Part shown: piece by piece, positions 6,760 through 13,385 of the stretch
Position numbering within the stretch: the first letter of the stretch is position 1
Layout: every line of letters begins with the position of its first letter
Origin: DASQUK01 sp046723645
GTDB taxonomy: Bacteria > Actinomycetota > Acidimicrobiia > Acidimicrobiales > VFJN01
Assembly: GCA_046723645.1 (NCBI GenBank)
Contig: JBKOUY010000122.1
Coordinates: 1 to 26,888, forward strand
Reading direction: 5' to 3'
Length of the DNA: 26,888 nt
The notes under the pieces: generated by a model
Told to the model about the DNA's origin: nothing
What the model saw: only the letters and a program-made list of their open reading frames with translations
Databases searched by the model: none
Position numbers and translations under genes: made by a program

Positions 6760-7578
6760 ATGCCGGGCGGCCGTCATTCGCTGGGCCCCGGGCGCTGGGT
6801 CGCGCTCCGCGACCACGGCTACCGGACGCGCAAGGCCGGGGTGGGGTTCGCGGCCTACTCGGCCCACTTCCAGCTGCCGAAGTACTTCGGGCAGGAGGAG
6901 CTGACGGTGCCGGCGTCGTGGATCGCGGTCGTGGACCTGACGGCCCCCGGCGCCCCGCGCGACCCGGCCGACATCCGCGCCCAGTTCCCGGATCGGAGCA
7001 TCGCTCACCTGCCCACCGCCTCGCCCCGACGGGCGCCGACCACGCTGCTGCTGTTCGCCACGCCCCAGCCGGTCCCCCCACTGCGGTTGGGCGCGGCGCT
7101 CAGGCGATGGGGCCGACTCCCGTTCGGATACCGTGCCTCGCACCGCCGGCCGGCGCCCGAGATCGATGGCGTGCTGCTCCGGGCCGACAACCCACGCTGG
7201 GCAGCCGACCGGTTCGTGGCTGCTGGATCCATGCGGGGTGTCCACCGCGACCGCGGTTGGTACGCGGACCAGCGGGGCAGCAGTGCCACCCGTCCCGGTG
7301 CCGACCCGGGATGGGCCCGCGCGACCGTCGACCACCTCGATGGGCTGGCCCGGGTGCTGGCGGTGGCGCTGCTCCCGCTGGCGCTGGCGCTTGGCACCCA
7401 CACATCGCTTCCCTGCTGGGCTTGGGCGCTGCTCGTCGCGGCGGCGGTGCTGGCGGTCGTGTGCAAGGTGGTGGCCGGGAGGATCTACCGCCGACCGGCC
7501 GATCCGCAGCTGCGCCCCGACAAGCCGTCGCACCGCGTGCTGAGCGGCGAATCCCCCCGGGTCCCGGCCGGCCGGTGA
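6760..7578 (+). CDS. Hypothetical protein with two C-terminal membrane segments
   Basis: About 272 residues if it starts at ATG 6760. I do not recognise the family. The first ~190 residues are soluble and rich in Arg, Pro and Trp, with a Leu-Pro-Lys-Tyr-Phe stretch near residue 40. Two hydrophobic segments follow at about 193-209 (Val-Leu-Ala-Val-Ala-Leu-Leu-Pro-Leu-Ala) and 215-231, separated by a short loop containing a Cys, and the tail is basic. The start is uncertain: the reading frame stays open upstream to 6682 and no convincing ribosome binding site is seen. High third-position GC supports it as coding. It is divergent from the secreted EEP gene and lies 126 bp upstream of egtB on the same strand. 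Confidence 0.6.
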   Translation: MPGGRHSLGPGRWVALRDHGYRTRKAGVGFAAYSAHFQLPKYFGQEELTVPASWIAVVDLTAPGAPRDPADIRAQFPDRSIAHLPTASPRRAPTTLLLFATPQPVPPLRLGAALRRWGRLPFGYRASHRRPAPEIDGVLLRADNPRWAADRFVAAGSMRGVHRDRGWYADQRGSSATRPGADPGWARATVDHLDGLARVLAVALLPLALALGTHTSLPCWAWALLVAAAVLAVVCKVVAGRIYRRPADPQLRPDKPSHRVLSGESPRVPAGR

Positions 7579-7607
7579 CGGCCGGGGCCCATCGATCGGC
7601 CGGGACG

Positions 7608-7622
7608 GCGCCCTCAGGGCGC
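7608..7622. terminator. Small GC hairpin between the membrane protein gene and egtB
   Basis: GCGCCCT and AGGGCGC form a tight inverted repeat around one C (about 6 bp of real stem with a 3-nt loop). It lies 30 bp after the stop of the upstream gene and 25 bp before the egtB -10 box. There is no T tract, so its role as a terminator is tentative. Confidence 0.3.
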
Positions 7623-7646
7623 GGTGTGGCTCCAGTTTCTCGCGGG

Positions 7647-7652
7647 TAGGGT
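7647..7652 (+). promoter_or_regulatory. -10 box (TAGGGT) for the egtBD transcript
   Basis: TAGGGT lies 52 nt before the egtB ATG, implying a leader of about 45 nt. A Shine-Dalgarno GAGAGGGG at 7690-7697 is 7 nt before ATG 7705. Unlike many genes here, egtB is translated from a normal leadered mRNA. Confidence 0.4.
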
Positions 7653-7704
7653 CCCCTGGCCGCCGCGGACTCCCTTCCCTTGAGTCACCGAGAGGGGCAC
7701 GCCC

Positions 7705-9048
7705 ATGCCAACCGCCCGGACGACGACCGCGACCACGCAGGCCAGGACGCCGGCAGAGGACGGCAACGACCTCCGGGACCGATATCACCGGGTGCGAGGC
7801 TTCACGGAGGCGCTGGCGGAGCCCCTGTCCCCCGAGGACCAGACCGTGCAGACGATGCCCGACGTGAGCCCCACGAAGTGGCATCGGGCCCACACGACGT
7901 GGTTCTTCGAGACGTTCGTGCTCGGCCCGTACGAGCGGGGCTACACCGAGGCCGATCCCGCGTACGCCTTCCTGTTCAACTCCTACTACGAGGCGGTGGG
8001 GCCGCGACATGCGCGGCCGGAGCGCGGCCTGCTGTCGCGGCCCGGCGCGTCGGAGATCGGTCGCTACCGGACGAAGGTCGACGAGGCCATCGACAACCTC
8101 CTGGTCAGCGGCGACCAAGCCGAGCTGCGGGTCCCGGAGCTCACCGAGCTCGGGCTCCACCACGAGCAGCAGCACCAGGAGCTGCTGCTGATGGACATCA
8201 AACACGTGCTGTCCGTCAACCCCCTGCGCCCGGCATACCGCGGGTTCGAACGCCCGGCCGTTCTCGGCACCCCGCCGGAGGGCAGTCCGATGTGGATCGA
8301 GCACACCGGGGGCGTCGCATCCGTCGGCCACTCGGGGGAGGGCTTCTGCTTCGACAACGAGACGCCGCACCACGACGTCCTGCTGGGCCCCTTCGCCATC
8401 CGATCGAGCCTGGTGACGGCCGGCGATTGGCTGGCGTTCATGACCGAGGGCGGGTATCGGGAGCCGGCGCTGTGGATGTCCGACGGCTGGGCCACGGTGC
8501 AGGCTCACGACTGGCAGGCCCCCGAGTACTGGGTCCGCACCGATGACGGCTGGCTGATCCTGACCCTCGCCGGCCCGCGGCCGGTCGACCCCGACGAGCC
8601 GGTGTGCCACGTGAGCTGGTACGAGGCCGACGCGTTCGCCCGCTGGGCGGGATGTCGCCTGCCCACCGAGGCCGAGTGGGAGGTGGTCGCATCGACCAGG
8701 GCCCGCCCGGTGTCGTCGGTCGCGGTCGATACTCCCGGCGTCGCCGGGCTCGACGAGGTCGGGCTCGCCGGGTCGGGCCTCCATCCGGTGCCGCCTGCGC
8801 CCGGCGACGAGCAGTGGTTCGGCGCGGTCTGGCAGTGGACGGCCAGCCCCTACGGCGCGTACCCCGGGTTCCAACCGGCGGCCGGTGCGGTCGGCGAGTA
8901 CAACGGGAAGTTCATGGTCAACCAGCAGGTGCTGCGGGGAGGCGCCTGCGTGACCCCGGCGGGCCACAGCCGCCCGACGTATCGCAACTTCTTCCCGCCC
9001 GCCGCCCGGTGGCCGTTCTGCGGGCTGCGCCTGGCGGTGGACAGGTGA
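7705..9048 (+). CDS. egtB: Ergothioneine biosynthesis protein EgtB (hercynylcysteine sulfoxide synthase)
   Basis: 447 residues. The N-terminal DinB-like domain has Thr-Lys-Trp-His-Arg-Ala-His at 57-63 and His153-x3-His157 in His-His-Glu-Gln-Gln-His-Gln-Glu, giving the three iron-binding histidines of this family. The C-terminal FGE-sulfatase domain includes Val-Cys-His-Val-Ser-Trp-Tyr-Glu-Ala-Asp-Ala-Phe-Ala-Arg-Trp-Ala-Gly, Leu-Pro-Thr-Glu-Ala-Glu-Trp-Glu, Val-Trp-Gln-Trp-Thr, and a Thr-Tyr-Arg-Asn-Phe-Phe-Pro-Pro ending. EgtB uses O2 and non-haem iron to join hercynine to a sulfur donor (cysteine or gamma-glutamylcysteine) as a sulfoxide. The next gene is egtD, overlapping by 4 bp. No egtA, egtC or egtE lies nearby, which leaves the sulfur donor open. 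Confidence in function is high. Confidence 0.95.
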   Translation: MPTARTTTATTQARTPAEDGNDLRDRYHRVRGFTEALAEPLSPEDQTVQTMPDVSPTKWHRAHTTWFFETFVLGPYERGYTEADPAYAFLFNSYYEAVGPRHARPERGLLSRPGASEIGRYRTKVDEAIDNLLVSGDQAELRVPELTELGLHHEQQHQELLLMDIKHVLSVNPLRPAYRGFERPAVLGTPPEGSPMWIEHTGGVASVGHSGEGFCFDNETPHHDVLLGPFAIRSSLVTAGDWLAFMTEGGYREPALWMSDGWATVQAHDWQAPEYWVRTDDGWLILTLAGPRPVDPDEPVCHVSWYEADAFARWAGCRLPTEAEWEVVASTRARPVSSVAVDTPGVAGLDEVGLAGSGLHPVPPAPGDEQWFGAVWQWTASPYGAYPGFQPAAGAVGEYNGKFMVNQQVLRGGACVTPAGHSRPTYRNFFPPAARWPFCGLRLAVDR

Positions 9049-10052
9049 GCGCACAGCGCGTGGGCACGGCCCTGGCGCCGGGTCGGGTCACCGTCGACGT
9101 ACGGCTGCTGCCCAGCGACCTGAAGGCGGCCTTGCGTCGGGACGCCCGGGTCGGCCTCGGCACCACGCCGAAGTCGATGCCCCCGGTGTGGTTCTACGAC
9201 GCCCGTGGGTCGGCCCTGTACGAGGACATCACCCGCCTCCCGGAGTACTACCCCTTCCGCACCGAGGCGGCGCTGCTGCGGCGGGCCGCCGGCGAGATCG
9301 CCGAGGCTGCCAAGGCGCGGGTGCTGGTCGAGCTGGGGTCGGGCACGTCGGAGAAGGCGCGCCTGTTGCTCGGCTCCATGGCATCCGCGAGCGCCGGCCT
9401 CGACGCCTACGTCCCGTTCGACGTGTCGGAGGCCCCGCTGCTGGCCGCGGCCGAGGCCATCGCCGCCGACCTGGGCATCGGCGTCCACGCGGTGGTCGGC
9501 GACTTCCATGAGCACCTGGATGGCATCCCCGACCTGGGCGAGCCGCGGCTCGTCGCGTTCCTCGGCAGCACCATCGGGAACTTCGCGCCCGACCAGCGAC
9601 GCCGGTTCCTGGCCGAGCTGCGGGGCGTGCTCGAAGCGTCGGATCGATTCCTCCTCGCCACCGACCTGGTGAAGGACGCGGGCCGTCTCGTCGCCGCCTA
9701 CGACGACGCCCGCGGGGTGACCGCGGAGTTCAACCGCAACGTGCTGCACGTGCTCAACCGTGAGCTGGGCGCGGACTTCGTCCCCGAGCGGTTCGCGCAC
9801 GTGGCCGTCTGGGATCCGGACGAGCAGTGGATCGAGATGCGCCTCCGGGCGACCGAGGCCATGTCCGTGCGGCTGGCCGCCCTGGACATGACCGTCCGGT
9901 TCGCGGCCGACGAGGAGATGCGGACCGAGATCAGCGCCAAGTTCACGCCCGAGCGGGTGCGGTCGGAGCTGGCGGCCACCGGGTTCGAGGTGACGGGGCT
10001 CTGGACCGACCCGCAGAGCGACTACCTGCTCACCCTGGCGCGCCCGGCCTGA
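9045..10052 (+). CDS. egtD: L-histidine N-alpha-methyltransferase EgtD
   Basis: 335 residues from GTG 9045, whose bases overlap the egtB stop as GTGA, so the two are translationally coupled. The frame is open upstream but that is antisense-free shadow of egtB. EgtD signatures: Leu-Pro-Ser-Asp-Leu-Lys, Lys-Ser-Met-Pro-Pro-Val-Trp-Phe-Tyr-Asp-Ala-Arg-Gly-Ser at 43-56, Leu-Pro-Glu-Tyr-Tyr-Pro-Phe-Arg-Thr-Glu at 65-74, the SAM loop Glu-Leu-Gly-Ser-Gly-Thr-Ser-Glu-Lys at 96-104, and Phe-Leu-Gly-Ser-Thr-Ile-Gly-Asn-Phe at 172-180. It trimethylates histidine with SAM to give hercynine, the substrate of EgtB. Length (~320-340) is normal. Confidence 0.96.
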   Translation: MSAQRVGTALAPGRVTVDVRLLPSDLKAALRRDARVGLGTTPKSMPPVWFYDARGSALYEDITRLPEYYPFRTEAALLRRAAGEIAEAAKARVLVELGSGTSEKARLLLGSMASASAGLDAYVPFDVSEAPLLAAAEAIAADLGIGVHAVVGDFHEHLDGIPDLGEPRLVAFLGSTIGNFAPDQRRRFLAELRGVLEASDRFLLATDLVKDAGRLVAAYDDARGVTAEFNRNVLHVLNRELGADFVPERFAHVAVWDPDEQWIEMRLRATEAMSVRLAALDMTVRFAADEEMRTEISAKFTPERVRSELAATGFEVTGLWTDPQSDYLLTLARPA

Positions 10053-10149
10053 CCGGCCGGCGCCTGGGGCATTGATCCCCGCCGGGGATGGCAGCGGCCT
10101 GCCGCCGGCGGCGCATCGCCCGGCGCCGGCGGGCGCGCCGCCACCCGCC

Positions 10150-10980
10150 ATGGTGACGGTGGCCGTGCCCAGGGGCGTCGACGTGGACCTGGCGGCCGAC
10201 GCTCTGTGGCGGGCGGGAGCCACCGCCATCGAGGAGCGTGAGACGGCCACCAGGGTCCTGCTGCTGGCGGGTGTCGCCGCCGGCGCCCACATCGGCCCGC
10301 TGTTGGCCGCGGTCCACGACCGGTGGCCCGCCGAGGTGATGGCGGTCGACGTCGACGGCGCGCTGGACGCGTGGCGGGCGTTCGCCCGGCCCGTGACGGT
10401 CGGCCGGCGGCTGCGGGTCCGACCGCCCTGGGTGCCCGCGGGCCCGCAGGCGGCGGCCGTCGAGGTGCTGGTCGATCCCGGGCGGGCGTTCGGCAGCGGG
10501 GCCCACGCGTCGACGAGGTTGGCGCTGGCGGCGATCGAGCGCCTGGTCCGGGGCGGCGAGCGGGTGCTCGACGCCGGCTGCGGCAGCGGCGTCCTCGGCG
10601 TCGCGGCGCTGGCGCTGGGGGCCGCCGAGGCGGTCGGCGTCGACCACGACCCTGAGGCCGCTGCGGCGTCGCGGGCCAACGCCGCCCGCAACGGGCTCGG
10701 GGACCGGCTCACGGTCACCGGGCGACCGCTCGACGAGGTGGTGGCCGCCGGCCCGCCCTTCGACCTCGTGGCTGCCAACCTGTTGCTGCCCGACCTCCTC
10801 GCCGTCGCGCCCGCGCTGCGGGCGGCCCTGGCGGCGGGAGGGCTCCTGGTGGTGAGCGGCATCCTCGTCGGCCAGCGACCGTTGGTGATGGCGGGCGCCG
10901 CCCGCCTGGGCCTGGTCCCGCTCGGCGAGAAGACCGTCGAGGGCTGGCTCGCCGTCACCTTCACCCGGCCACCCCGGTGA
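10150..10980 (+). CDS. PrmA-like methyltransferase (ribosomal protein L11 methyltransferase family)
   Basis: 276 residues from ATG 10150; the frame is open back to TTG 10072, but that extension is Ala/Pro/Gly-rich, low complexity and not family-like. Residues 1-~35 resemble the PrmA substrate-recognition start, with Ala-Ala-Asp-Ala-Leu-Trp-Arg-Ala-Gly-Ala-Thr-Ala-Ile-Glu-Glu. The catalytic half has Phe-Gly-Ser-Gly-Ala-His-Ala-Ser-Thr-Arg at 114-123 (PrmA usually has Phe-Gly-Thr-Gly-x-His-x-Thr-Thr-Arg), the SAM loop Asp-Ala-Gly-Cys-Gly-Ser-Gly at 141-147, and Val-Ala-Ala-Asn-Leu-Leu-Leu (the Asn-x-Pro/Leu-like motif). PrmA methylates ribosomal protein L11, but changes in the substrate motif leave room for another protein target. 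It lies about 100 bp after egtD and may be on the same transcript. Confidence 0.82.
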   Translation: MVTVAVPRGVDVDLAADALWRAGATAIEERETATRVLLLAGVAAGAHIGPLLAAVHDRWPAEVMAVDVDGALDAWRAFARPVTVGRRLRVRPPWVPAGPQAAAVEVLVDPGRAFGSGAHASTRLALAAIERLVRGGERVLDAGCGSGVLGVAALALGAAEAVGVDHDPEAAAASRANAARNGLGDRLTVTGRPLDEVVAAGPPFDLVAANLLLPDLLAVAPALRAALAAGGLLVVSGILVGQRPLVMAGAARLGLVPLGEKTVEGWLAVTFTRPPR

Positions 10981-11054
10981 CCAGCCCGGGCGCCGGCCAT
11001 AGTTGATGCGCGGATAGGAACGTCGTCCCGGCCCACGGTGGTCAGTGTTACCGG

Positions 11055-11136
11055 GAGGCCGAGCTGTGTGGCCTGGGCTTGCCCTGCAAATCCCGTTCTG
11101 TTCGGTGCCCACTTGGATGCCTATCCGCTCGGCCTC
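11055..11136. repeat. 10-bp inverted repeat next to the sugar dehydrogenase stop
   Basis: GAGGCCGAGC at 11055-11064 and GCTCGGCCTC at 11127-11136 are perfect complements, 62 nt apart. The right arm abuts the stop codon of the minus-strand gene. The pair spans most of the 156-bp convergent gap 10981-11136, which otherwise shows no gene. It may be a long-range terminator or processing stem, or chance. Confidence 0.3.
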
Positions 11137-12396
11137 TTAGTTGGCGGCGTCGAGCCGGTAGATTCCGCCCGCGAGCGACAGGGCGTAGACCTCGCCGTCG
11201 GCGTCCTGGGCGAACGACACCAACTGGTCGACGCGGGCGTCGAAGGTGCGCTCCTCGGTCACCTGCCCGTCCCGCACGCGCAGGGCCCGAAGGTCCCCCT
11301 GGCAGTAGTCGCCGAACAGGTATGCACCCCCGAGCCCCGGAATCGCCGAACCCCGATAGACGACGCCGCCGGTGACCGAGCAGCCCTCGTCGTGGGAGTA
11401 CTCGAACACCGGGAGCACACCCCCGTCCGGGTTGCTGCCGCCCTCGAAGGGATGGGTGGCCTCCATCTCGTTCCAGCCGAGGTTCGCGGCCCGCCCGCCG
11501 CCGGCGGCCGCCGGGAGCTGGTCGATCTCCTCCCACTCGTTCTGTCCGACGTCGCCGATCCACAGGTCGCCGTTGGCGCGGTCGAAGCTGAAGCGCCACG
11601 GGTTGCGGACGCCGTACAGCCACACCTCGGGGCGTCCCCCCTCGCCGTCGGCGAACGGGTTGTCGGCGGGTATGCCGTAAGCCAGGCCATCCGACGGGTT
11701 CGCCGGGTCGATCCGGAGGATCTTCCCCAGCAGCGCCTGGGTGTCCTGCCCATTGCCCTCGGGATCGCCGGCGCCGCCCCCGTCGCCGAATGCGATGTAC
11801 AGGTACCCGTCGGGTCCGAGCGCCAACTCGCCGCCGTTGTGGTTGGGGAAGTGGTCCTCCACGGCCAGGAGGTCGCGGTACGACCCGGTGTCCACCTCGT
11901 CGCCGGACAGCGTGAACGCTGCGACCCGGGCGTCCCCGCTCGGCGCCAGGCTGTAGTGCACGTAGAGGGTGGCGCCGTCGGCGGAGAACTCTATGTCGAG
12001 CAGCCCCCGCTCCCCGTCGGCGATCACGTTGTCGCTGATGTCGAGCACCGGATCGCCGACCTCGTAGGTCCGGTCACGCCCCGTGCCGGTGACGGTGACC
12101 GGCCGGACCCGCCCCGCGCGTTCGGCCACGTACAGCGTCGGCGAGCCGGGACGGGCCACGAGGGCGGTCGGCGACTCCACCTCGGACACCTGAGTGGCGG
12201 CGATCTCGAGCTGGTCGAGCGGGGCCTCGGGCGCGGCTGCGGACCCCGATCCGCTCGTCGGCGGTTCCCCGGGGGTGGTAGAGCCCTCCGCCGTGGTCGT
12301 CGTGCCGGACGTGTTGCCGTCCCCGTCGTCGCCGCATCCCGTGAGGCCCAGGCTCACCAGCCCGGCCGCCAGCACCAACCCGATCGCGCGCATCAT
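11137..12396 (-). CDS. PQQ-dependent sugar dehydrogenase family lipoprotein (beta-propeller)
   Basis: 419 residues. It has a lipoprotein signal peptide with lipobox Leu-Thr-Gly-Cys at 18-21, then an acidic, Thr/Ser/Pro-rich linker to ~60. The rest is the soluble glucose/aldose dehydrogenase (GSDH) propeller: Gly-Leu-Leu-Asp-Ile-Glu-Phe, Phe-Pro-Asn-His-Asn-Gly-Gly-Glu-Leu (the His-containing motif near the PQQ site), Gly-Pro-Asp-Gly-Tyr-Leu-Tyr-Ile-Ala-Phe-Gly-Asp-Gly-Gly, Gly-Lys-Ile-Leu-Arg-Ile-Asp, Tyr-Gly-Val-Arg-Asn-Pro-Trp-Arg-Phe-Ser-Phe-Asp, and Gly-Asp-Val-Gly-Gln-Asn-Glu-Trp-Glu-Glu-Ile. It should be a cell-surface oxidase of sugars, but many family members have not been shown to bind PQQ. 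A TACGGT box 8 nt before the ATG supports the start. Confidence 0.9.
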   Translation of the reverse strand: MMRAIGLVLAAGLVSLGLTGCGDDGDGNTSGTTTTAEGSTTPGEPPTSGSGSAAAPEAPLDQLEIAATQVSEVESPTALVARPGSPTLYVAERAGRVRPVTVTGTGRDRTYEVGDPVLDISDNVIADGERGLLDIEFSADGATLYVHYSLAPSGDARVAAFTLSGDEVDTGSYRDLLAVEDHFPNHNGGELALGPDGYLYIAFGDGGGAGDPEGNGQDTQALLGKILRIDPANPSDGLAYGIPADNPFADGEGGRPEVWLYGVRNPWRFSFDRANGDLWIGDVGQNEWEEIDQLPAAAGGGRAANLGWNEMEATHPFEGGSNPDGGVLPVFEYSHDEGCSVTGGVVYRGSAIPGLGGAYLFGDYCQGDLRALRVRDGQVTEERTFDARVDQLVSFAQDADGEVYALSLAGGIYRLDAAN

Positions 12397-12404
12397 GGGC
12401 GGGC

Positions 12405-12410
12405 ACCGTA
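12405..12410 (-). promoter_or_regulatory. -10 box (TACGGT) for the sugar dehydrogenase gene
   Basis: On the minus strand TACGGT ends 8 nt before ATG 12396, within the 21-bp gap after tesB. The lipoprotein gene therefore probably has its own leaderless transcript, besides any read-through from tesB. Confidence 0.48.
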
Positions 12411-12417
12411 CGCGCCG

Positions 12418-13338
12418 TCAGCGCGCGATGCGGATCAGGCCTTCCTGCATCACCGTCGCGACCAGCGTCCCCTGCCGCGTGAACACGAGCCCCCGCGACA
12501 GGCCGCGGCCGTTGGCGGCGACCGGACTGTCCTGCGCGTACAGCAGCCAGTCGTCGGCCCGGAAGCGGCGGTGGAACCACATCGCGTGGTCCAGGCTCGC
12601 CATGAACAGGCTGGGGTCGAACCAGCTGCCGCCGTGCGGCAGCATCGACGTGTCCAGCAGCGTCAGGTCCGACGCGTAGGTGAGGACGATCGTGTGGATC
12701 AGCGGATCGTCGGGGAGCCGTCCATCCGCCCGGAGCCACACGTTCTGGCGGGGCGGCAACGGTGCCTTGCGGTCCGGGGGCAGCCAGTCGACGTGGCGGA
12801 TGTCGATGGGCCGGGGCCTGTCGATCCAGGCGCCGATGTCGTCGCCGTGCGCCTGGGCCCGTTCCCGCAGGTCGGGCAGGTCCTCGGGTGGCCTGACGTC
12901 CGGCATGTCGAAGGCGTGCTCGAATCCCGGCTCGTCGACCTGGAAGCTGGCGGCCATGTTGAAGATCGCCTTGCCGTGCTGGATCGCCACCACGCGCCGG
13001 GTGGTGAACGAGCGGCCGTCACGGATGCGGTCCACCTCGTACAGGATCGGCACCTTCGGATCGCCCGCCCGCAGGAAGTAGGCGTGGAGCGAGTGCACGT
13101 GCCGGTCGGGGTGAACACGTTCCCCGCTCTCGGTGCGTCGCACCGGGCCGCTCGGGCCCCGCCCTCGTGATGGCTCGGGCTCAAGCGTGCGGGCGGCCGC
13201 CACAAGGGCCTGCCCGGCCACCTGTCCTCCGAAGATGCGCTGGCGGTCCTCCTCGGGTGAGACACCGCGGAAGATGTTGACCTCGATGGGCTCCAGGTCG
13301 AGCAGCCGGACCAGAGCATCGACGGAGTCCTGGGGCAC
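12418..13338 (-). CDS. tesB: Acyl-CoA thioesterase II (TesB family)
   Basis: 306 residues from GTG 13338. The double hot-dog layout of TesB is complete: Asn-Ile-Phe-Arg-Gly, Phe-Gly-Gly-Gln-Val-Ala-Gly-Gln-Ala-Leu at ~36-45, Ser-Leu-His-Ala-Tyr-Phe-Leu-Arg-Ala-Gly-Asp-Pro, Ser-Phe-Thr-Thr-Arg-Arg-Val in the first half, and Ser-Leu-Asp-His-Ala-Met-Trp-Phe-His (catalytic Asp), Ala-Asn-Gly-Arg-Gly-Leu and Met-Gln-Glu-Gly-Leu-Ile-Arg (catalytic Gln) in the second. It hydrolyses medium- and long-chain acyl-CoA to free acid and CoA in the cytoplasm. Frame-open sequence upstream of 13338 lies in the divergent glycosidase gene and is ignored. A ~14-residue Arg/Gly/Ser-rich insertion around residues 49-62 is unusual and may be a flexible loop. 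Confidence 0.92.
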   Translation of the reverse strand: MPQDSVDALVRLLDLEPIEVNIFRGVSPEEDRQRIFGGQVAGQALVAAARTLEPEPSRGRGPSGPVRRTESGERVHPDRHVHSLHAYFLRAGDPKVPILYEVDRIRDGRSFTTRRVVAIQHGKAIFNMAASFQVDEPGFEHAFDMPDVRPPEDLPDLRERAQAHGDDIGAWIDRPRPIDIRHVDWLPPDRKAPLPPRQNVWLRADGRLPDDPLIHTIVLTYASDLTLLDTSMLPHGGSWFDPSLFMASLDHAMWFHRRFRADDWLLYAQDSPVAANGRGLSRGLVFTRQGTLVATVMQEGLIRIAR

Positions 13339-13345
13339 GCCGGGA

Positions 13346-13351
13346 AAGGTA
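13346..13351 (-). promoter_or_regulatory. -10 box (TACCTT) for tesB
   Basis: On the minus strand TACCTT ends 7 nt before GTG 13338, again the leaderless spacing. It sits where the -35 region of the divergent glycosidase promoter would be, so the two promoters overlap. Confidence 0.48.
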
Positions 13352-13371
13352 CCGGCCGGGTGCGCGCGCCC

Positions 13372-13377
13372 TAGGGT
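13372..13377 (+). promoter_or_regulatory. -10 box (TAGGGT) for the GH1 gene
   Basis: TAGGGT ends 8 nt before GTG 13386, leaving no space for a leader. The whole tesB/GH1 intergenic region is only 47 bp. Confidence 0.5.
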
Positions 13378-13385
13378 TCGCGGCC

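Noticed and set aside
10072..10149. Extended start (TTG 10072) for the PrmA-like gene
   Set aside because: The added 26 residues are Ala/Pro/Gly-rich and unlike the family, whose N-terminus matches from ATG 10150.
11060..11125. Possible tRNA remnant or attachment site around GCAAATCCCG in the 156-bp convergent gap
   Set aside because: The T-loop-like string has no matching T stem, anticodon arm or acceptor stem, and no integrase or duplicated end is nearby.
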